Below, one piece after another: positions 29,447 through 39,541 of a stretch of 64,000 bases of DNA. The notes beneath the pieces were generated by a model. It did no database searches. It saw nothing but the letters and a program-made list of their open reading frames with translations, and was not told the origin of the DNA. A program made the translations under genes and the position numbers. The stretch's first letter is position 1. Each line of letters starts with the position of its first letter. This DNA comes from Klebsiella sp. BIGb0407 (lineage in GTDB: Bacteria; Pseudomonadota; Gammaproteobacteria; Enterobacterales; Enterobacteriaceae): NCBI RefSeq assembly GCF_024807845.1, contig NZ_JANUEQ010000008.1:1-64000 (forward strand). Direction: 5' to 3'.

Positions 29447-31180
29447 TTACATCCGTTCTACGGTTTCAATACCTAAAGTATCCAGACCCAGTTTCAGCGT
29501 TTTAGCGGTTAACAAGGCCAGTTTTAAACGGCTGTTACGCAATTCATCATTACCCGCGCTCAGGATAGGGCAATGTTCGTAGAAGCCAGAGAACAGGCCT
29601 GCTAAATCATAGAGGTAGCTACACATGACATGCGGGGTACCATCACGGGCAACCACGCTAAGCGTCTCTTCAAATTGCAGCAGGCGGACTGCCAGCTGAG
29701 TTTCACGCTCTTCTGTCAGTGTCACCGGACATTTCAGCAGCTCGGCTTCAGTAATTTCTGCTTTACGGAAGACGGACAGTACTCGGGTATAGGCATATTG
29801 CATATACGGCGCAGTGTTACCTTCAAACGCCAGCATATTGTCCCAGTCGAAGATATAGTCGGTGGTACGACTCTTAGACAGGTCAGCGTATTTTACTGCG
29901 CCGATACCAACAACATTGGCCAGTTTTTCCAGCTCATCGGCAGGCATATCCGGGTTTTTCTCAGCAACCAGACGGCGCGCACGATCCAGCGCTTCGTCCA
30001 GTAACTCAGAAAGTTTAATGGTGCCGCCAGTACGGGTTTTAAAGGGTTTACCGTCTTTACCCAGCATCATACCGAACATGTGGTGTTCAAGTGACATGCT
30101 GTCAGGAATATACCCGGCTTTACGCACGATAGCCCAGGCTTGCATCAGATGCTGGTGCTGACGAGAGTCGATATAGTAGAGCGCACGATCAGCATGCAGG
30201 GTTTCATAGCGATACTTGGCGCAGGCGATATCGGTGGTGGTGTAGAGATAGCCGCCATCTTTTTTCTGGATAATCACGCCCATAGGTTCGCCGTCTTTAT
30301 TCTTGAACTCATCAAGATAGACAACGGTAGCGCCTTCGCTTTCAACCGCCAGGCCTTTAGCTTTCAGGTCAGCAACAATACCAGCAAGCATTGGGTTATA
30401 CAGGCTTTCACCCATCACATTATCCCGGGTCAGCGTGACATTCAGACGCTGATAGGTTAACTGATTCTGAGTCATGGTGATGTCGACCAGTTTACGCCAC
30501 ATATCACGGCAGTACTCATCGCCACTCTGTAACTTCACGACATAGCCGCGGGCACGTTCGGCAAAAACCTCGTCTTCGTCGTAATATTTTTTCGCGTCAC
30601 GATAGAAGGCTTCGAGGTCAGCCAGCACCATATCACCGGCATTTTCGGTCTGCTGTTTTTCAAGCCAGGCAATCAGCATACCAAACTGCGTGCCCCAGTC
30701 GCCGACGTGGTTCGCACGGATAACGTTATGGCCGAGGAACTCCAGAGTGCGCACTGACGCATCACCAATAATGGTGGAGCGAATATTGCCGACGTGCATC
30801 TCTTTGGCAACGTTTGGCGCAGAGTAGTCGACAACAATGGTCTGCGGTTTGACCGGGCTGACCCCGACACGAGGTGAAGCCACGGCGGTTTCAATATGCT
30901 GAGCCAGGAATGCGGGCTCAAGGAAGATATTGATAAAACCCGGACCTGCAATTTCAACTTTGTGGGCGATACCGGTCAAATCGAGGCTGGCAATCACCTT
31001 CTCAGCGAATTGTCGCGGTGGCATGCCCAGCGTTTTGGCAACTGACATCACGCCATTGGCTTGATAGTCGCCGAACTGAACTTTTGCTGACTGACGAACC
31101 TGCGGTTCACAATCCGCGGCTGCACCTGCAGCAATCATTGCCAGGCTAACTTTTTCTGAGAGAAGAGACTGAATATTCAC
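29447..31180 (-). CDS. argS: arginyl-tRNA synthetase
   Basis: This class I aminoacyl-tRNA synthetase charges tRNA-Arg. The 577-residue protein has the Arg-tRNA N-terminal domain, the HIGH-type motif as HVGNIRS (in [17 protein letters not shown], residues about 128-145), the family's degenerate KMSK region ([16 protein letters not shown]) and the C-terminal DALR anticodon-binding domain. The start is ATG 31180, with [12 protein letters not shown] matching E. coli. It is convergent to flhE and divergent from yecM. Confidence 0.97.
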   Translation of the reverse strand: MNIQSLLSEKVSLAMIAAGAAADCEPQVRQSAKVQFGDYQANGVMSVAKTLGMPPRQFAEKVIASLDLTGIAHKVEIAGPGFINIFLEPAFLAQHIETAVASPRVGVSPVKPQTIVVDYSAPNVAKEMHVGNIRSTIIGDASVRTLEFLGHNVIRANHVGDWGTQFGMLIAWLEKQQTENAGDMVLADLEAFYRDAKKYYDEDEVFAERARGYVVKLQSGDEYCRDMWRKLVDITMTQNQLTYQRLNVTLTRDNVMGESLYNPMLAGIVADLKAKGLAVESEGATVVYLDEFKNKDGEPMGVIIQKKDGGYLYTTTDIACAKYRYETLHADRALYYIDSRQHQHLMQAWAIVRKAGYIPDSMSLEHHMFGMMLGKDGKPFKTRTGGTIKLSELLDEALDRARRLVAEKNPDMPADELEKLANVVGIGAVKYADLSKSRTTDYIFDWDNMLAFEGNTAPYMQYAYTRVLSVFRKAEITEAELLKCPVTLTEERETQLAVRLLQFEETLSVVARDGTPHVMCSYLYDLAGLFSGFYEHCPILSAGNDELRNSRLKLALLTAKTLKLGLDTLGIETVERM

Positions 31181-31422
31181 CGGGATACCTTAACAGAGTC
31201 CGAACCACCTGATGCGGGCGGTCGTTGATAAATGAGCAAAGAAATAGAGAGTAAGTATAGCGTTATTTATCGCGCCGAGTCAGCAAAAGCCTTATTTCCG
31301 CGCCAGTAATTTGTTCCTGTGTATAAGGAATAGTCACTCAATGGCAGAAATTCTCCGCTGGAGTTGGTTACCCTGAGGTGACAAGGTAGATTAGCGTTTT
31401 TTATATTTCTGGAGAGTTGCGG

Positions 31423-31986
31423 ATGGCACAATGGCAAAGTATTGATGAATTACAGGACCTGGTGACTGATTTGGATCGGTTTTGCCTGCAGATAACCGGG
31501 CTGGCGAGCCGCATCGGGCTGGATATTGTGCCGCTAAATGCCGATCATATTTCATTGCGCTGTCACCAGAATACTACTGCAGAACGCTGGCGTAGGGGGT
31601 TAGAAAAGTGCGGCGTCTTATTCAGCGAAAGTCAGATCAACGGTCGTCCTGTCTGCTTATTCAAACTGGAACAGCCGGTTTGTGTAGCAGGCTGGGCGTT
31701 TACGCTGATAGAGCTGCCCTGGCCTGGTGAAAAACGTTACCCCCACGAAGGCTGGGAGCATGTAGAAATCGTTCTTCCCGGCCCTGCGGAAAGTTTAAAT
31801 ACCCGAGCTTTAGCATTACTGAGCGATGAAGGATTAATGGAAACGGGGATTGCTGTGAAAACCAGCGCGCCGCAAGCAGAAGGGGAAAGACTCCCTAACA
31901 CCACTTTTGCGATTACAGATGGCAAAGTTACGCTGAAGTTTCATCCCTGGAGTCTTGAAGAGATTGTGTTAAGCGAAAAACAGTAA
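31423..31986 (+). CDS. yecM: YecM family protein, vicinal-oxygen-chelate fold
   Basis: A 187-residue protein closely matching E. coli YecM (QWQSIDELQDL; ADHISLRCHQNTTAERWRRGLE; INGRPVCLFKLEQP; ELPWPGEKRYPHEGWEHVEIVLPG; LKFHPWSLEEIV). The family has a glyoxalase-like metal-site fold, but its reaction is unknown. ATG 31423 follows GGAGAGTTGCGG; the frame begins two codons earlier at a non-ATG. Confidence 0.93.
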   Translation: MAQWQSIDELQDLVTDLDRFCLQITGLASRIGLDIVPLNADHISLRCHQNTTAERWRRGLEKCGVLFSESQINGRPVCLFKLEQPVCVAGWAFTLIELPWPGEKRYPHEGWEHVEIVLPGPAESLNTRALALLSDEGLMETGIAVKTSAPQAEGERLPNTTFAITDGKVTLKFHPWSLEEIVLSEKQ

Positions 31987-32016
31987 TTTTATCGTCCCGA
32001 TTTTAAGGAGCAAGCA

Positions 32017-32778
32017 ATGGCGTTGTTAGAAATATGCTGTTATGGCTTAGATTGTGCACTGACGGCACAACGGGCAGGGGCAGACAGAATCGAACTCTGT
32101 TCGGCACCTAAAGAAGGAGGGCTGACTCCCTCGGCAGGCGTATTACTTCTGGTAAAACAACAGGTATCGATACCCGTTCACCCGATTATTCGTCCTCGCG
32201 GTGGCGATTTCTGTTACACCCAGAGTGAATTTGACTGCATGCTGGCCGATATTGCCCTGGTGCGTGAGCTAGGATTCCCGGGGCTGGTGACTGGCATCTT
32301 AAATGAAGAAGGTGAGGTCGATATTCCGCGGATGAAGCAAGTGATGGAAGCCAGTGAGGGTATGTCTGTGACTTTTCATCGTGCATTCGATATGTGTCGC
32401 TCACCGCAGCAAGCCTTTGACACGCTAAGAGAACTTGGCGTAGCGCGGATACTGACCTCAGGCCAGCAACCGAGCGCTGAGAAAGGAATTTCATTGCTTC
32501 GGGAACTAAAACAACGATCGGCTACTCCAATCATTATGGCGGGGGCTGGAGTACGACTGGCCAATATCCCACTCTTTCTGCAGCATGGAATCGAAGAGCT
32601 GCACAGTTCAGCGGGGCATTTAGTCGCATCAACGATGCGTTACCGCAATACTGGCGTCTCCATGAGTGCTGATGCAGCCGCCGACGAATTCTCGCGCTAT
32701 TGCGTTGACGGCGATAGCGTAGTTGCAATGAAGGCTGCGATGAACGCAGCACTGAATCACCAGGCCACTTCAGCCTGA
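32017..32778 (+). CDS. cutC: CutC family protein
   Basis: A TIM-barrel protein of the CutC family, historically linked to copper tolerance in E. coli, though that role has been questioned. Visible motifs are [28 protein letters not shown]...GGLTPS at the start, [36 protein letters not shown] and IIMAGAGVR. It has 253 residues, the usual length. It lies 30 bases after yecM with an AAGGAG ribosome site, probably in the same transcript, and ends at a terminator. Confidence 0.93.
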   Translation: MALLEICCYGLDCALTAQRAGADRIELCSAPKEGGLTPSAGVLLLVKQQVSIPVHPIIRPRGGDFCYTQSEFDCMLADIALVRELGFPGLVTGILNEEGEVDIPRMKQVMEASEGMSVTFHRAFDMCRSPQQAFDTLRELGVARILTSGQQPSAEKGISLLRELKQRSATPIIMAGAGVRLANIPLFLQHGIEELHSSAGHLVASTMRYRNTGVSMSADAAADEFSRYCVDGDSVVAMKAAMNAALNHQATSA

Positions 32779-32830
32779 GAAAACGTGTTTACCGCACATC
32801 ATGTCGCCCAATATGATGTTGTTTGTACCA

Positions 32831-32859
32831 GGCCCCGGAGTCTTTTCGGGGCTTTTTTT
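32831..32859 (+). terminator. terminator of yecM-cutC
   Basis: GCCCCGGA pairs imperfectly with TCGGGGC around a short loop, followed directly by seven T's. The next gene starts 12 bases downstream, so that gene needs readthrough or a promoter inside this short gap. Confidence 0.88.
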
Positions 32860-32871
32860 ATGGAGTAAACA

Positions 32872-33618
32872 ATGAATGGAATAAAGGCGATAACTGCGGC
32901 GGTTTCGCTGTCAGTGTGTCAGGCGGTTTTCGCCGGGAATAGCTGGTATGTGGTCAGTAACTATACTGGCACGATAGGCAAATATCCGGTACATGTCTCT
33001 CTTCAGACTTACACTTTTGGCCCTCATACTGGCGTTGAGGGAAGCTATTACTACGATAAACGCCGCGCGCCGATTGTGCTCTATGGTCGTGAAACAGCAA
33101 CCGGTCTTACCCTGTGTGAGACCACCAGCAAGACGGATTTCGATAAATATCTGCTGGTGGGTGAAAATTACGATCTGGAGACCTGTCCTTTCAGACTCAC
33201 CTACAATGATGAAGGCTTAACGGGTGTCTGGCAGAATGATAAAACCCGTCTGCCCGTCAGTTTATCCGGTACCGACATGTTGGATGAAACTCAGATCGTT
33301 GCCGGTGAAGCGAGCATGGACATCCCTTTCTGGGGACAAACTGCGGATCACGGTTTTATTGGCGTATATGAAAACAGCAATGACGGTCTCGTTATTCATC
33401 AGGTTAAGGTTATTGATAAAAAACGCGGCGCGGTGATACAGACAATTAATCCGCAAACGGAAAATTGTGACTTTGGTTTTTATATGACAGCTATTTATCA
33501 AAATATTGAAACTGTTAATGACGCGACGGTTTCTTTTCATTGCTACAGCATGCGGGATGATATCAGCGTTGAATATGCTTTTAATAAACAACAGGGCCGG
33601 TATTATCCCATTCAGTAG
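32872..33618 (+). CDS. hypothetical secreted protein, 248 residues
   Basis: I do not recognise the family. The N-terminus is a signal peptide (MNGIKAITAAVSLSVCQAVFAGNSWY, cleavage after VFA near residue 22). The mature protein is rich in beta-strand and aromatic residues (TGTIGKYPVHVSLQTYTF, VEGSYYYDKRRAPIVLYG, TGVWQNDKTRLPVSL, HGFIGVYENSNDGLV) and has about five cysteines that could pair. It is likely periplasmic or exported. The gene starts just past the cutC terminator, and its 3' end overlaps the 3' end of the convergent ABC transporter gene by 38 bases. Confidence 0.7.
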   Translation: MNGIKAITAAVSLSVCQAVFAGNSWYVVSNYTGTIGKYPVHVSLQTYTFGPHTGVEGSYYYDKRRAPIVLYGRETATGLTLCETTSKTDFDKYLLVGENYDLETCPFRLTYNDEGLTGVWQNDKTRLPVSLSGTDMLDETQIVAGEASMDIPFWGQTADHGFIGVYENSNDGLVIHQVKVIDKKRGAVIQTINPQTENCDFGFYMTAIYQNIETVNDATVSFHCYSMRDDISVEYAFNKQQGRYYPIQ

Positions 33619-35278
33619 CATCCAACTGAATGGCTTGATGGCGGGCAAATAATTCCATAACAGAGACCTGGTGGCTGACAGCCAGAATAATACTTTCCGG
33701 CAATTCGCTTTGAATAAGCCTTATTAACCGTAACGCACTGTTATCATCGAGATGACTTGTCGACTCATCCAGACAAATAAGCGCCGGTTTACTCAATAAT
33801 ATTCTGGCAAACGAAACACGCTGTTGCTCCCCGCCAGAGAGAATATGACTCCATAATTTTCGCTCATTAAGCTGAGTGCTCAGGTGAGTTAGCCCGACCT
33901 GTTTCATGCAGATTATAACCTGCTCTTCGGTGACATAAGTGAGTCCCGGGTAAGTCAGCACATGCCAAAGCGTGTCATAAGGCAAATAAGGCTTTTGTGG
34001 AATAAAAAGACTCTTTCCTGGCGGTAAATTCCAGCTTCCACTACAAAACGGCCACAGCCCCGACAGAGTTCTTAAAAAGGTTGTTTTACCGCTCCCGCTG
34101 GCACCCGTAATCGCTATTGAATCGCCGCTTTGCAGGCTGAGACTGACGGGATCGAAGAGGGGGTAGCCATTCCCATGATAAGCGACCAGGTTGCGGCAAA
34201 CCAATTGTTGAGAATAACGTGGCTCCTTGGTCCTGGCCGGTAAGTTCCTTAAATGTTGCTCAAATTCCCAGAGCCTTTCCACCGTTGCGGACCAGGCGAC
34301 TATCTGGCGATAGGAATCAATAAACCAGCCAAAAGCATCCAGCACATAGCCAAATGCGGAACGCGCCTGCATCACCCCGCCGAACGAGATTTTTTTGGCG
34401 ATATAAAGCGGCAGTACGGCAAAAATAGGGATCATCAGACTCAGACGAAAATACGTGGTGGTGAAACTTTCCAGCTTAAACTCGCGTAGCATCAGTTGTT
34501 GCCAGTTTCTGACGATAGCCCGGAAACGTTGCTGGGCTCGACGTAGTTCAGCGCGTTCACCGCGGTAGAAAGCAATTTGCTCGGTATTCTCACGGATACG
34601 TAACAGACCGGCGCGGTAATCCGCCTCGGTTTTTTGTTTCTCTATATTGAGTTTATGCAGAGGACGCCCGATTTTGTGTGCGAGCAAACTGCTGAGCGTT
34701 GCATATATCAGCGCGATCCAGACCAGATAACCATGCACAATGAAGCTATAACCGGAAACAGTGACACGTATCTGGTCCGATAGCTGCCAGAGAATAAAAA
34801 TAAACGAAAACAGTCGGGTGGTATTTTTGAGTAGCGATAAAAAGAGCTCCAGACTCTGCTCAATCAGCAGCTGAATATCCTCGGCAATACGCTGGTCGGG
34901 GTTATCCGGACCTGAGCCGAGACTCAGACGATAATGATTATGTCTTCTTAGCCAGGTGGACTGAAATCTCAGCGTCATTTTCTGCCGCCAGCGAATAATC
35001 AGTAACTTTTTCAGCCAGTTTGCGCTGATAATACACAACACAAAGAGTACCGTTAAGCCAGCATATGAGAGCACTAGTCCGGTAACAGCGGTGTGCTGAA
35101 AGTAGTCGGTCATGGCATCATAGAACTCACGGCTCCAGTTATTGTACTGAACGCTTATCCAGACCACAGCTAACGTGAGCCCGACCAGAGTCAGGAGTAA
35201 AAGCCACATAAAGCCTGAGCGGGGATGCAGCCAGTAGGGAGTAATAAGCGAGTAAAATCGTTTTAAACTTTGCATAGA
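33581..35278 (-). CDS. SbmA/BacA-like (YddA type) ABC transporter, membrane and ATPase fused
   Basis: One polypeptide of about 565 residues with an N-terminal membrane domain of about six helices of the ABC_membrane_2 (SbmA/BacA/YddA) type and a C-terminal ATPase. The ATPase has Walker A GASGSGKT, signature LSGGEQQR, Walker B ALICLDES and a switch histidine in AVSHQ. Relatives move peptides, vitamin B12 or siderophores; in TonB-receptor loci, such proteins are thought to take substrates from the periplasm inward. I chose the ATG at 35278 (MQSLKRFYSLITPYW) over the frame start at 35332. It lies 97 bases after the siderophore receptor on the same strand, with a hairpin between, so it probably belongs to the same iron locus. 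Confidence 0.85.
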   Translation of the reverse strand, partial: SMQSLKRFYSLITPYWLHPRSGFMWLLLLTLVGLTLAVVWISVQYNNWSREFYDAMTDYFQHTAVTGLVLSYAGLTVLFVLCIISANWLKKLLIIRWRQKMTLRFQSTWLRRHNHYRLSLGSGPDNPDQRIAEDIQLLIEQSLELFLSLLKNTTRLFSFIFILWQLSDQIRVTVSGYSFIVHGYLVWIALIYATLSSLLAHKIGRPLHKLNIEKQKTEADYRAGLLRIRENTEQIAFYRGERAELRRAQQRFRAIVRNWQQLMLREFKLESFTTTYFRLSLMIPIFAVLPLYIAKKISFGGVMQARSAFGYVLDAFGWFIDSYRQIVAWSATVERLWEFEQHLRNLPARTKEPRYSQQLVCRNLVAYHGNGYPLFDPVSLSLQSGDSIAITGASGSGKTTFLRTLSGLWPFCSGSWNLPPGKSLFIPQKPYLPYDTLWHVLTYPGLTYVTEEQVIICMKQVGLTHLSTQLNERKLWSHILSGGEQQRVSFARILLSKPALICLDESTSHLDDNSALRLIRLIQSELPESIILAVSHQVSVMELFARHQAIQLDATEWDNTGPVVY

Positions 35279-35317
35279 GCACGTCGTATAAAGAGAGTGG
35301 TAAAGGTCGCGCTTAGA

Positions 35318-35353
35318 GAGATAGCCGCCCATTACGAATGCGAATGGCTATCT
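35318..35353 (-). terminator. hairpin between receptor and ABC transporter genes
   Basis: GAGATAGCC pairs with GGCTATCTT around a loop containing CATTACGAATG. It lies just past the receptor stop and may reduce readthrough into the ABC transporter gene. Confidence 0.55.
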
Positions 35354-35375
35354 TTCAGATTCAGAGGGCGTTAGC

Positions 35376-37838
35376 TTAATAAGCCAATTTCACGTTAAAC
35401 ATGACGTTACGCGGATCGCCGTAGAAGTTATTCCCCCCCCGGTGACGGTTAGCCACGCCGATGTAATACTCTTTATCCGTCAGGTTATTACCATTTAAGC
35501 TGAGGCTGATTTGTTTACTGTACTGGTAACCGATATTGGCATTAAACAGGGTATATCCACCCTGAGACACACTGTAGTTAGTGGTAGTGTCTGTCTGGGC
35601 TGTCAGGCCCGCACCGAATGACCATTTATTCCACTCTCCGGGTAAACGATAGCTGTTGTATAAGCGGAAAAGGTGCTGGGGTGTGTGTTTACTGTAGTTA
35701 GTCCCTTTTTGCGTGGTGGAAGCTTCAAGGTATTTACTGTTATTGAGGGTATACCCGGCGTAAACTTGCCAGCCTTCTGCCAGCTGGCCGGAAATTTCAG
35801 CCTCCAGCCCCTGGCTCTGTACTCTGCCATCGGCAATATAGCACTCGTCGCAGTCGATGCCGCTCAGCGCATTATTTTCCTGAATAATACGGAACAGGGC
35901 GACGGAAGCATTCAGAGCTCCGTCGAAGAATTCCCCTTTTATACCGGTTTCGTAGTTACTTCCCGTCACCGGTGGCAGGAAGTTACCATTGGCATCTTTC
36001 GAACTTTGCGGTTTATAAATTTCTGCGTAGCTCAGATACCAGGTGTAATCTTCTGCAAAATCCCACAGCAAGCCGCCATAAGGCATGGCTTTACCTTTCA
36101 CCTTGTAATTGCTATGCCCGGTGATATTTCCGGTCGTGAGATTGGTAAAATAAGAGTCGTAGGTGAAATTACTGTAGCGACTGCCGAGGATCGCTGTCCA
36201 GTCATCTGCCAGTTTCAGCCGGGTCGTGGCATAGACCCCACGCTGATAGATATCGTACTGATAGCGGCGGGTGTAATCCCAGGTGGGTTCGTTCAGACTT
36301 TCAGGGTCCCAACTATTGATATTCACTACGCTGGTATTACTGACAGATCCAAATAAGTTACTGAAGTTTTCCTTCTGATAATCAGCGCCGAGTACCAGCT
36401 CATGGTCGCGATTCAGTAATTCAAACGGACCGCTTAAATTCATATTTAAACCAAACTGTGTACTACGATTGTGCCGCTGTAACACGTTATTGAGTTTAGC
36501 GTTACCTGAATCATCCACGCCTTGAGTACCGTTACCAAAAATACCAATAAACTTACCCTGGGCACTGGCAGAGATATAATTTACCGAGCTTTTCGCCACC
36601 CAGTCATTATCGAAGCTGTGTTCTAACTCCGCAAAAGCATTGGTTTTTTCAAAGGTAATATTATTCCAGCTTGCCCCCAGGAAGGTCGAACGCGGCAAAT
36701 TAAGACTCGAGTAGTCAGTGGACATCGGGACACCGTAAAGATCGGGCACGGTGTTGGTTTTTTGCCATGAGATACCGGTGGTGACAGTGGTCTGCGGTGT
36801 GAAATCGTAGGCGAGGGTACCGAACAGTACTTGACGATCGCTGTTCACATAATCGGTAAAGCTGTTTTTCGTTTGCAGAACACCGACGAAACGGCCGCGA
36901 AGTGAAGCATCGTCATTCAATGGTCCGGAAACATCCGCTTCGCTCCGGTAGTTATCCCAGCTACCGATTCCTGCGCTGATAGATGAGCGAAAATCGTAAG
37001 TAGGACGTTTACGCACCATGTTCACGGTACCGCCAGGTTCGCCGCTCCCTTGCGTCAGGCCTGATGCCCCCCGGAGTATTTCCACATGGTCATAAATGGC
37101 CAGGTCGGGTGATTCGGCCGAGGCCTCAGAAGATCCCATACCGGCAACGCTATTCTGAAACGATGAGCTGATGCCATCTTCCTGAATATTATCCATAGTG
37201 AAACCGCGTGACTGATAGCGAGTCTGGTAGGAGCTCTCCTTGATGACATTGACGCCAGTCACCTGACGCATCGCATCGTCAAGGGTCGTCATATTCTGGT
37301 CATCCATACGCTGACGTGTGACGACGCTAACCGACTGTGGCGTTTCGCGTGGCGAGAGGTTCAGCCGCGTCGCGGCAGCCATATTTCGGGTAGTGTATGA
37401 GTCGGTGTCCTCCGTCATAGAGCCATGGTTAACCTTGGCTGTCACCACCATTTCGTCCCCTTCGGGGATCTTTTTTAGCGAGTAACTGCCATCAGACTGC
37501 TGTTCGGCCATTAAGCCATGGCCGCTCAGCAGGCGAGAAAAACCATCAGCAATCAGATAGCTCCCTTTAAGCGCCGGGCCTGATTTTCCGGCGGTAAGTC
37601 GGGCATCGCTTGCCAGAAAAATACCTGACTGTGCAGCAAACTGATTAAGCTGAGCGGCAAGAGAGGCGGCCGGGATCGCGAAAGTGTGTGTGCTTTCGGT
37701 TACCTGGGCGGCATAAACGGGAGACATCAGAGAAGCCGTTAAGCTGAAAGCAGGTACGCACAAAATGATGCGCATAAATGCAGCCACGGGCGTGCGGTGA
37801 AAACGGTATGGCTGGCTATTTTGTAGTGACGGTGACAT
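35376..37838 (-). CDS. TonB-dependent siderophore receptor with signalling domain
   Basis: An outer-membrane gated channel of the FpvA/FoxA/FhuE type. After a signal peptide (IILCVPAFSLTASLMSPVYA) comes a secretin/TonB short N-terminal domain (TFAIPAASLAAQLNQFAAQSGIFLASDARL to YSLKKI, about residues 50-125), which in FecA-type systems signals to FecR. The TonB box is DEMVVTAKV. The plug (ETPQSVSVVTRQRMDDQ; VEILRGASGLTQGSGEPGGTVNMVRKRP) and a 22-strand barrel ending ...RNVMFNVKLAY follow. The ATG at 37838 follows AGGG; the frame runs to 37859 from TTG. The 820 residues fit the transducer-type receptors. The substrate cannot be told from the sequence. Confidence 0.92.
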   Translation of the reverse strand: MSPSLQNSQPYRFHRTPVAAFMRIILCVPAFSLTASLMSPVYAAQVTESTHTFAIPAASLAAQLNQFAAQSGIFLASDARLTAGKSGPALKGSYLIADGFSRLLSGHGLMAEQQSDGSYSLKKIPEGDEMVVTAKVNHGSMTEDTDSYTTRNMAAATRLNLSPRETPQSVSVVTRQRMDDQNMTTLDDAMRQVTGVNVIKESSYQTRYQSRGFTMDNIQEDGISSSFQNSVAGMGSSEASAESPDLAIYDHVEILRGASGLTQGSGEPGGTVNMVRKRPTYDFRSSISAGIGSWDNYRSEADVSGPLNDDASLRGRFVGVLQTKNSFTDYVNSDRQVLFGTLAYDFTPQTTVTTGISWQKTNTVPDLYGVPMSTDYSSLNLPRSTFLGASWNNITFEKTNAFAELEHSFDNDWVAKSSVNYISASAQGKFIGIFGNGTQGVDDSGNAKLNNVLQRHNRSTQFGLNMNLSGPFELLNRDHELVLGADYQKENFSNLFGSVSNTSVVNINSWDPESLNEPTWDYTRRYQYDIYQRGVYATTRLKLADDWTAILGSRYSNFTYDSYFTNLTTGNITGHSNYKVKGKAMPYGGLLWDFAEDYTWYLSYAEIYKPQSSKDANGNFLPPVTGSNYETGIKGEFFDGALNASVALFRIIQENNALSGIDCDECYIADGRVQSQGLEAEISGQLAEGWQVYAGYTLNNSKYLEASTTQKGTNYSKHTPQHLFRLYNSYRLPGEWNKWSFGAGLTAQTDTTTNYSVSQGGYTLFNANIGYQYSKQISLSLNGNNLTDKEYYIGVANRHRGGNNFYGDPRNVMFNVKLAY

Positions 37839-37939
37839 AGATACCCTGTTAATTCCCAAAAGTAGAAGTGCTACAGGGGATTAATCGGATGAGAGAACCA
37901 AAAGGGGAACCCGGCTGATCAATTTTTTTTAAAAAGCGG

Positions 37940-38959
37940 TTATTTATCGAGTGGGGCAACGGTCAGCCACCATGAAAAACGGCGATTAAGCTGGACGGGT
38001 AGCACGTGGGTCAGCATCTCCAGCGCCATATCGGTATTATTCAATGGGAAAGTACCCGTGACGGTAAGCTTCGCAATTGCCGGGTCACATCCCAGATAAC
38101 CGCGACGATAGGTTGCTAATCGTTCGATAAACTCACTGAGCGGCAGATTGTCTGCCTGCAATAACCCCTGTGGCCAGGTCGGTTCTCTCATGACGGCGGT
38201 TACGGGTCCAATTTCATTCTGCCGGAAGGTGACTTTTTGCCCCGCTTTTACGATAAGCCGCTCGGAGCTGTCTGTCGGTGAGACTTCCACCGCCCCCTGA
38301 TAAACCTGCAGCACCGTACTCTTGTCTCGTTCTTGAGCACTGAAGCGGGTACCAAGGGCTCGCATTGTTCCCTGTGCGGTTGATAGCGTCAGTGGCCGCA
38401 ATGGATCGGTCGCTGTATTAATCATCACTCGACCATGCAGTAGCTGAAGTGCACGCTGGGTTGAGGAATAATCGGTATTCAGTGCGCTGTCAGTATCGAG
38501 CCAGATATGTGACCCATCACTCAGAGTGAACTGCGTGACAGACCCGAGCGGGCTATAATAATCTGCGCGCCAGGCCAGCACCTGCTCACGCAGTGGGGTA
38601 TGTCGCCAGCTTGTCCAGCCGAGCAGGGATCCTAGAGAGATCCATGCAGCCATTTTCAGCATCTGACGGCGTCCTGCATTATGCGATGTCTGATTCAACG
38701 CCGTTAGCGCCGCAGTTTGTTGCCCGGGGTTTTCCCGCAGCGGGGTAAAACGCTGGCTAATATTCAGCACATACCGCCATGCCTGCTGGTGCTCCTGACT
38801 TTGGTTAAGCCAGGATTGTAATGCCGCGGGATAATGCTCAGGAGAAGCGATATCCTCGACCTCAGCATACCAGTTTGCCGCCTGTTGCAAGGCTGCGAAA
38901 CCCGGCTTATGGGGTACAGCTTCAGGCTGAGGCGGGTGTGAAAGCATCAGTATACTCAA
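37940..38959 (-). CDS. FecR-family anti-sigma/sigma regulator
   Basis: An inner-membrane protein that passes the receptor signal to the FecI-type sigma factor. It has an N-terminal cytoplasmic domain (ALQQAANWYAEVED... QEHQQAWRYV, DUF4880 type), a single membrane segment (MLKMAAWISLGSLLGWTSW, about residues 98-118) and a periplasmic FecR domain (SPLGSVTQFTLSDGSHIWLDTDSAL; GTRFSAQERD; VLQVYQGAVEV; VKAGQKVTF). Its 5' end overlaps the sigma factor gene by up to 38 bases; the second Met (38947) is another possible start. 339 residues, close to FecR. Confidence 0.9.
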   Translation of the reverse strand: MSILMLSHPPQPEAVPHKPGFAALQQAANWYAEVEDIASPEHYPAALQSWLNQSQEHQQAWRYVLNISQRFTPLRENPGQQTAALTALNQTSHNAGRRQMLKMAAWISLGSLLGWTSWRHTPLREQVLAWRADYYSPLGSVTQFTLSDGSHIWLDTDSALNTDYSSTQRALQLLHGRVMINTATDPLRPLTLSTAQGTMRALGTRFSAQERDKSTVLQVYQGAVEVSPTDSSERLIVKAGQKVTFRQNEIGPVTAVMREPTWPQGLLQADNLPLSEFIERLATYRRGYLGCDPAIAKLTVTGTFPLNNTDMALEMLTHVLPVQLNRRFSWWLTVAPLDK

Positions 38960-39464
38960 CTTCCAGCATCAGGCAGTGCAGCATAGCCTGTGCCATATAT
39001 TTTTTCACCATCCGCTCAGATACGGCCAGTTCGCTGGCAATTTCTGCATAGGTCAGCCCGCGGATTTGTGACATGACAAAAGCTGCACGAACCTTCTCTG
39101 GCAAAGCCCGTAGCATTGCATCGACCTGATATAAGGTTTCGAGCACAATAGCGCAATGTTCAGCCGAAACGGCGACGGGGAGTGGCTGCAGGGCCAAGGC
39201 CTCAAGCCATACGCGCTCCAGTTCTTTTCTGCGCCATAAATCAATACACATCCCCTGAGCCATGGTACCCAGATAGGCTCGCGCGCCGGCCAGACTGTCA
39301 AAATGACGGGGTTTCAGCAGTAATCGAAGAAACACGTCCTGGGCCAGATCGGCTGCATCACTGGTATTTCCGAGACGTCGTCTGAGTAATTTCTGTAGCC
39401 AGCTATGATGTTCTGAGAAAATCAGCTCAATATTTTCAGCCGAACCTAAACCAGGAGATGACAT
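38922..39464 (-). CDS. FecI-family ECF sigma factor
   Basis: An extracytoplasmic-function sigma factor of about 180 residues. Region 2 is FSEHHSWLQKLLRRRLGNTSDAADLAQDVFLRLL, and region 4 is RALPEKVRAAFVMSQIRGLTYAEIASELAVSERMVKKYMAQA. It would transcribe the downstream receptor gene when FecR is signalled by the loaded receptor. A Fur box 60 bases upstream of the start predicts repression by iron. Gene order is sigma - FecR - receptor - ABC transporter, all leftward. Confidence 0.93.
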   Translation of the reverse strand: MSSPGLGSAENIELIFSEHHSWLQKLLRRRLGNTSDAADLAQDVFLRLLLKPRHFDSLAGARAYLGTMAQGMCIDLWRRKELERVWLEALALQPLPVAVSAEHCAIVLETLYQVDAMLRALPEKVRAAFVMSQIRGLTYAEIASELAVSERMVKKYMAQAMLHCLMLEVEYTDAFTPASA

Positions 39465-39521
39465 ATCGTTCTAGCCGTTACTGTGGTGTAAATGATGAAA
39501 CGTTGATACATCAAAATTTAC

Positions 39522-39541
39522 ATGAGAATGATTTTCATTAC
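39522..39541 (-). promoter_or_regulatory. Fur box before the FecI-type gene
   Basis: GAGAATGATTTTCATTACA at 39524-39542 matches 14 of 19 positions of the GATAATGATAATCATTATC Fur consensus. It lies about 60 bases upstream of the sigma factor start, in promoter position. Confidence 0.8.

Noticed and set aside
32830-32860. Possible riboswitch or thermosensor before the secreted protein
   Set aside because: The structure is a simple GC-rich hairpin with a T-tract, explained as the cutC terminator.
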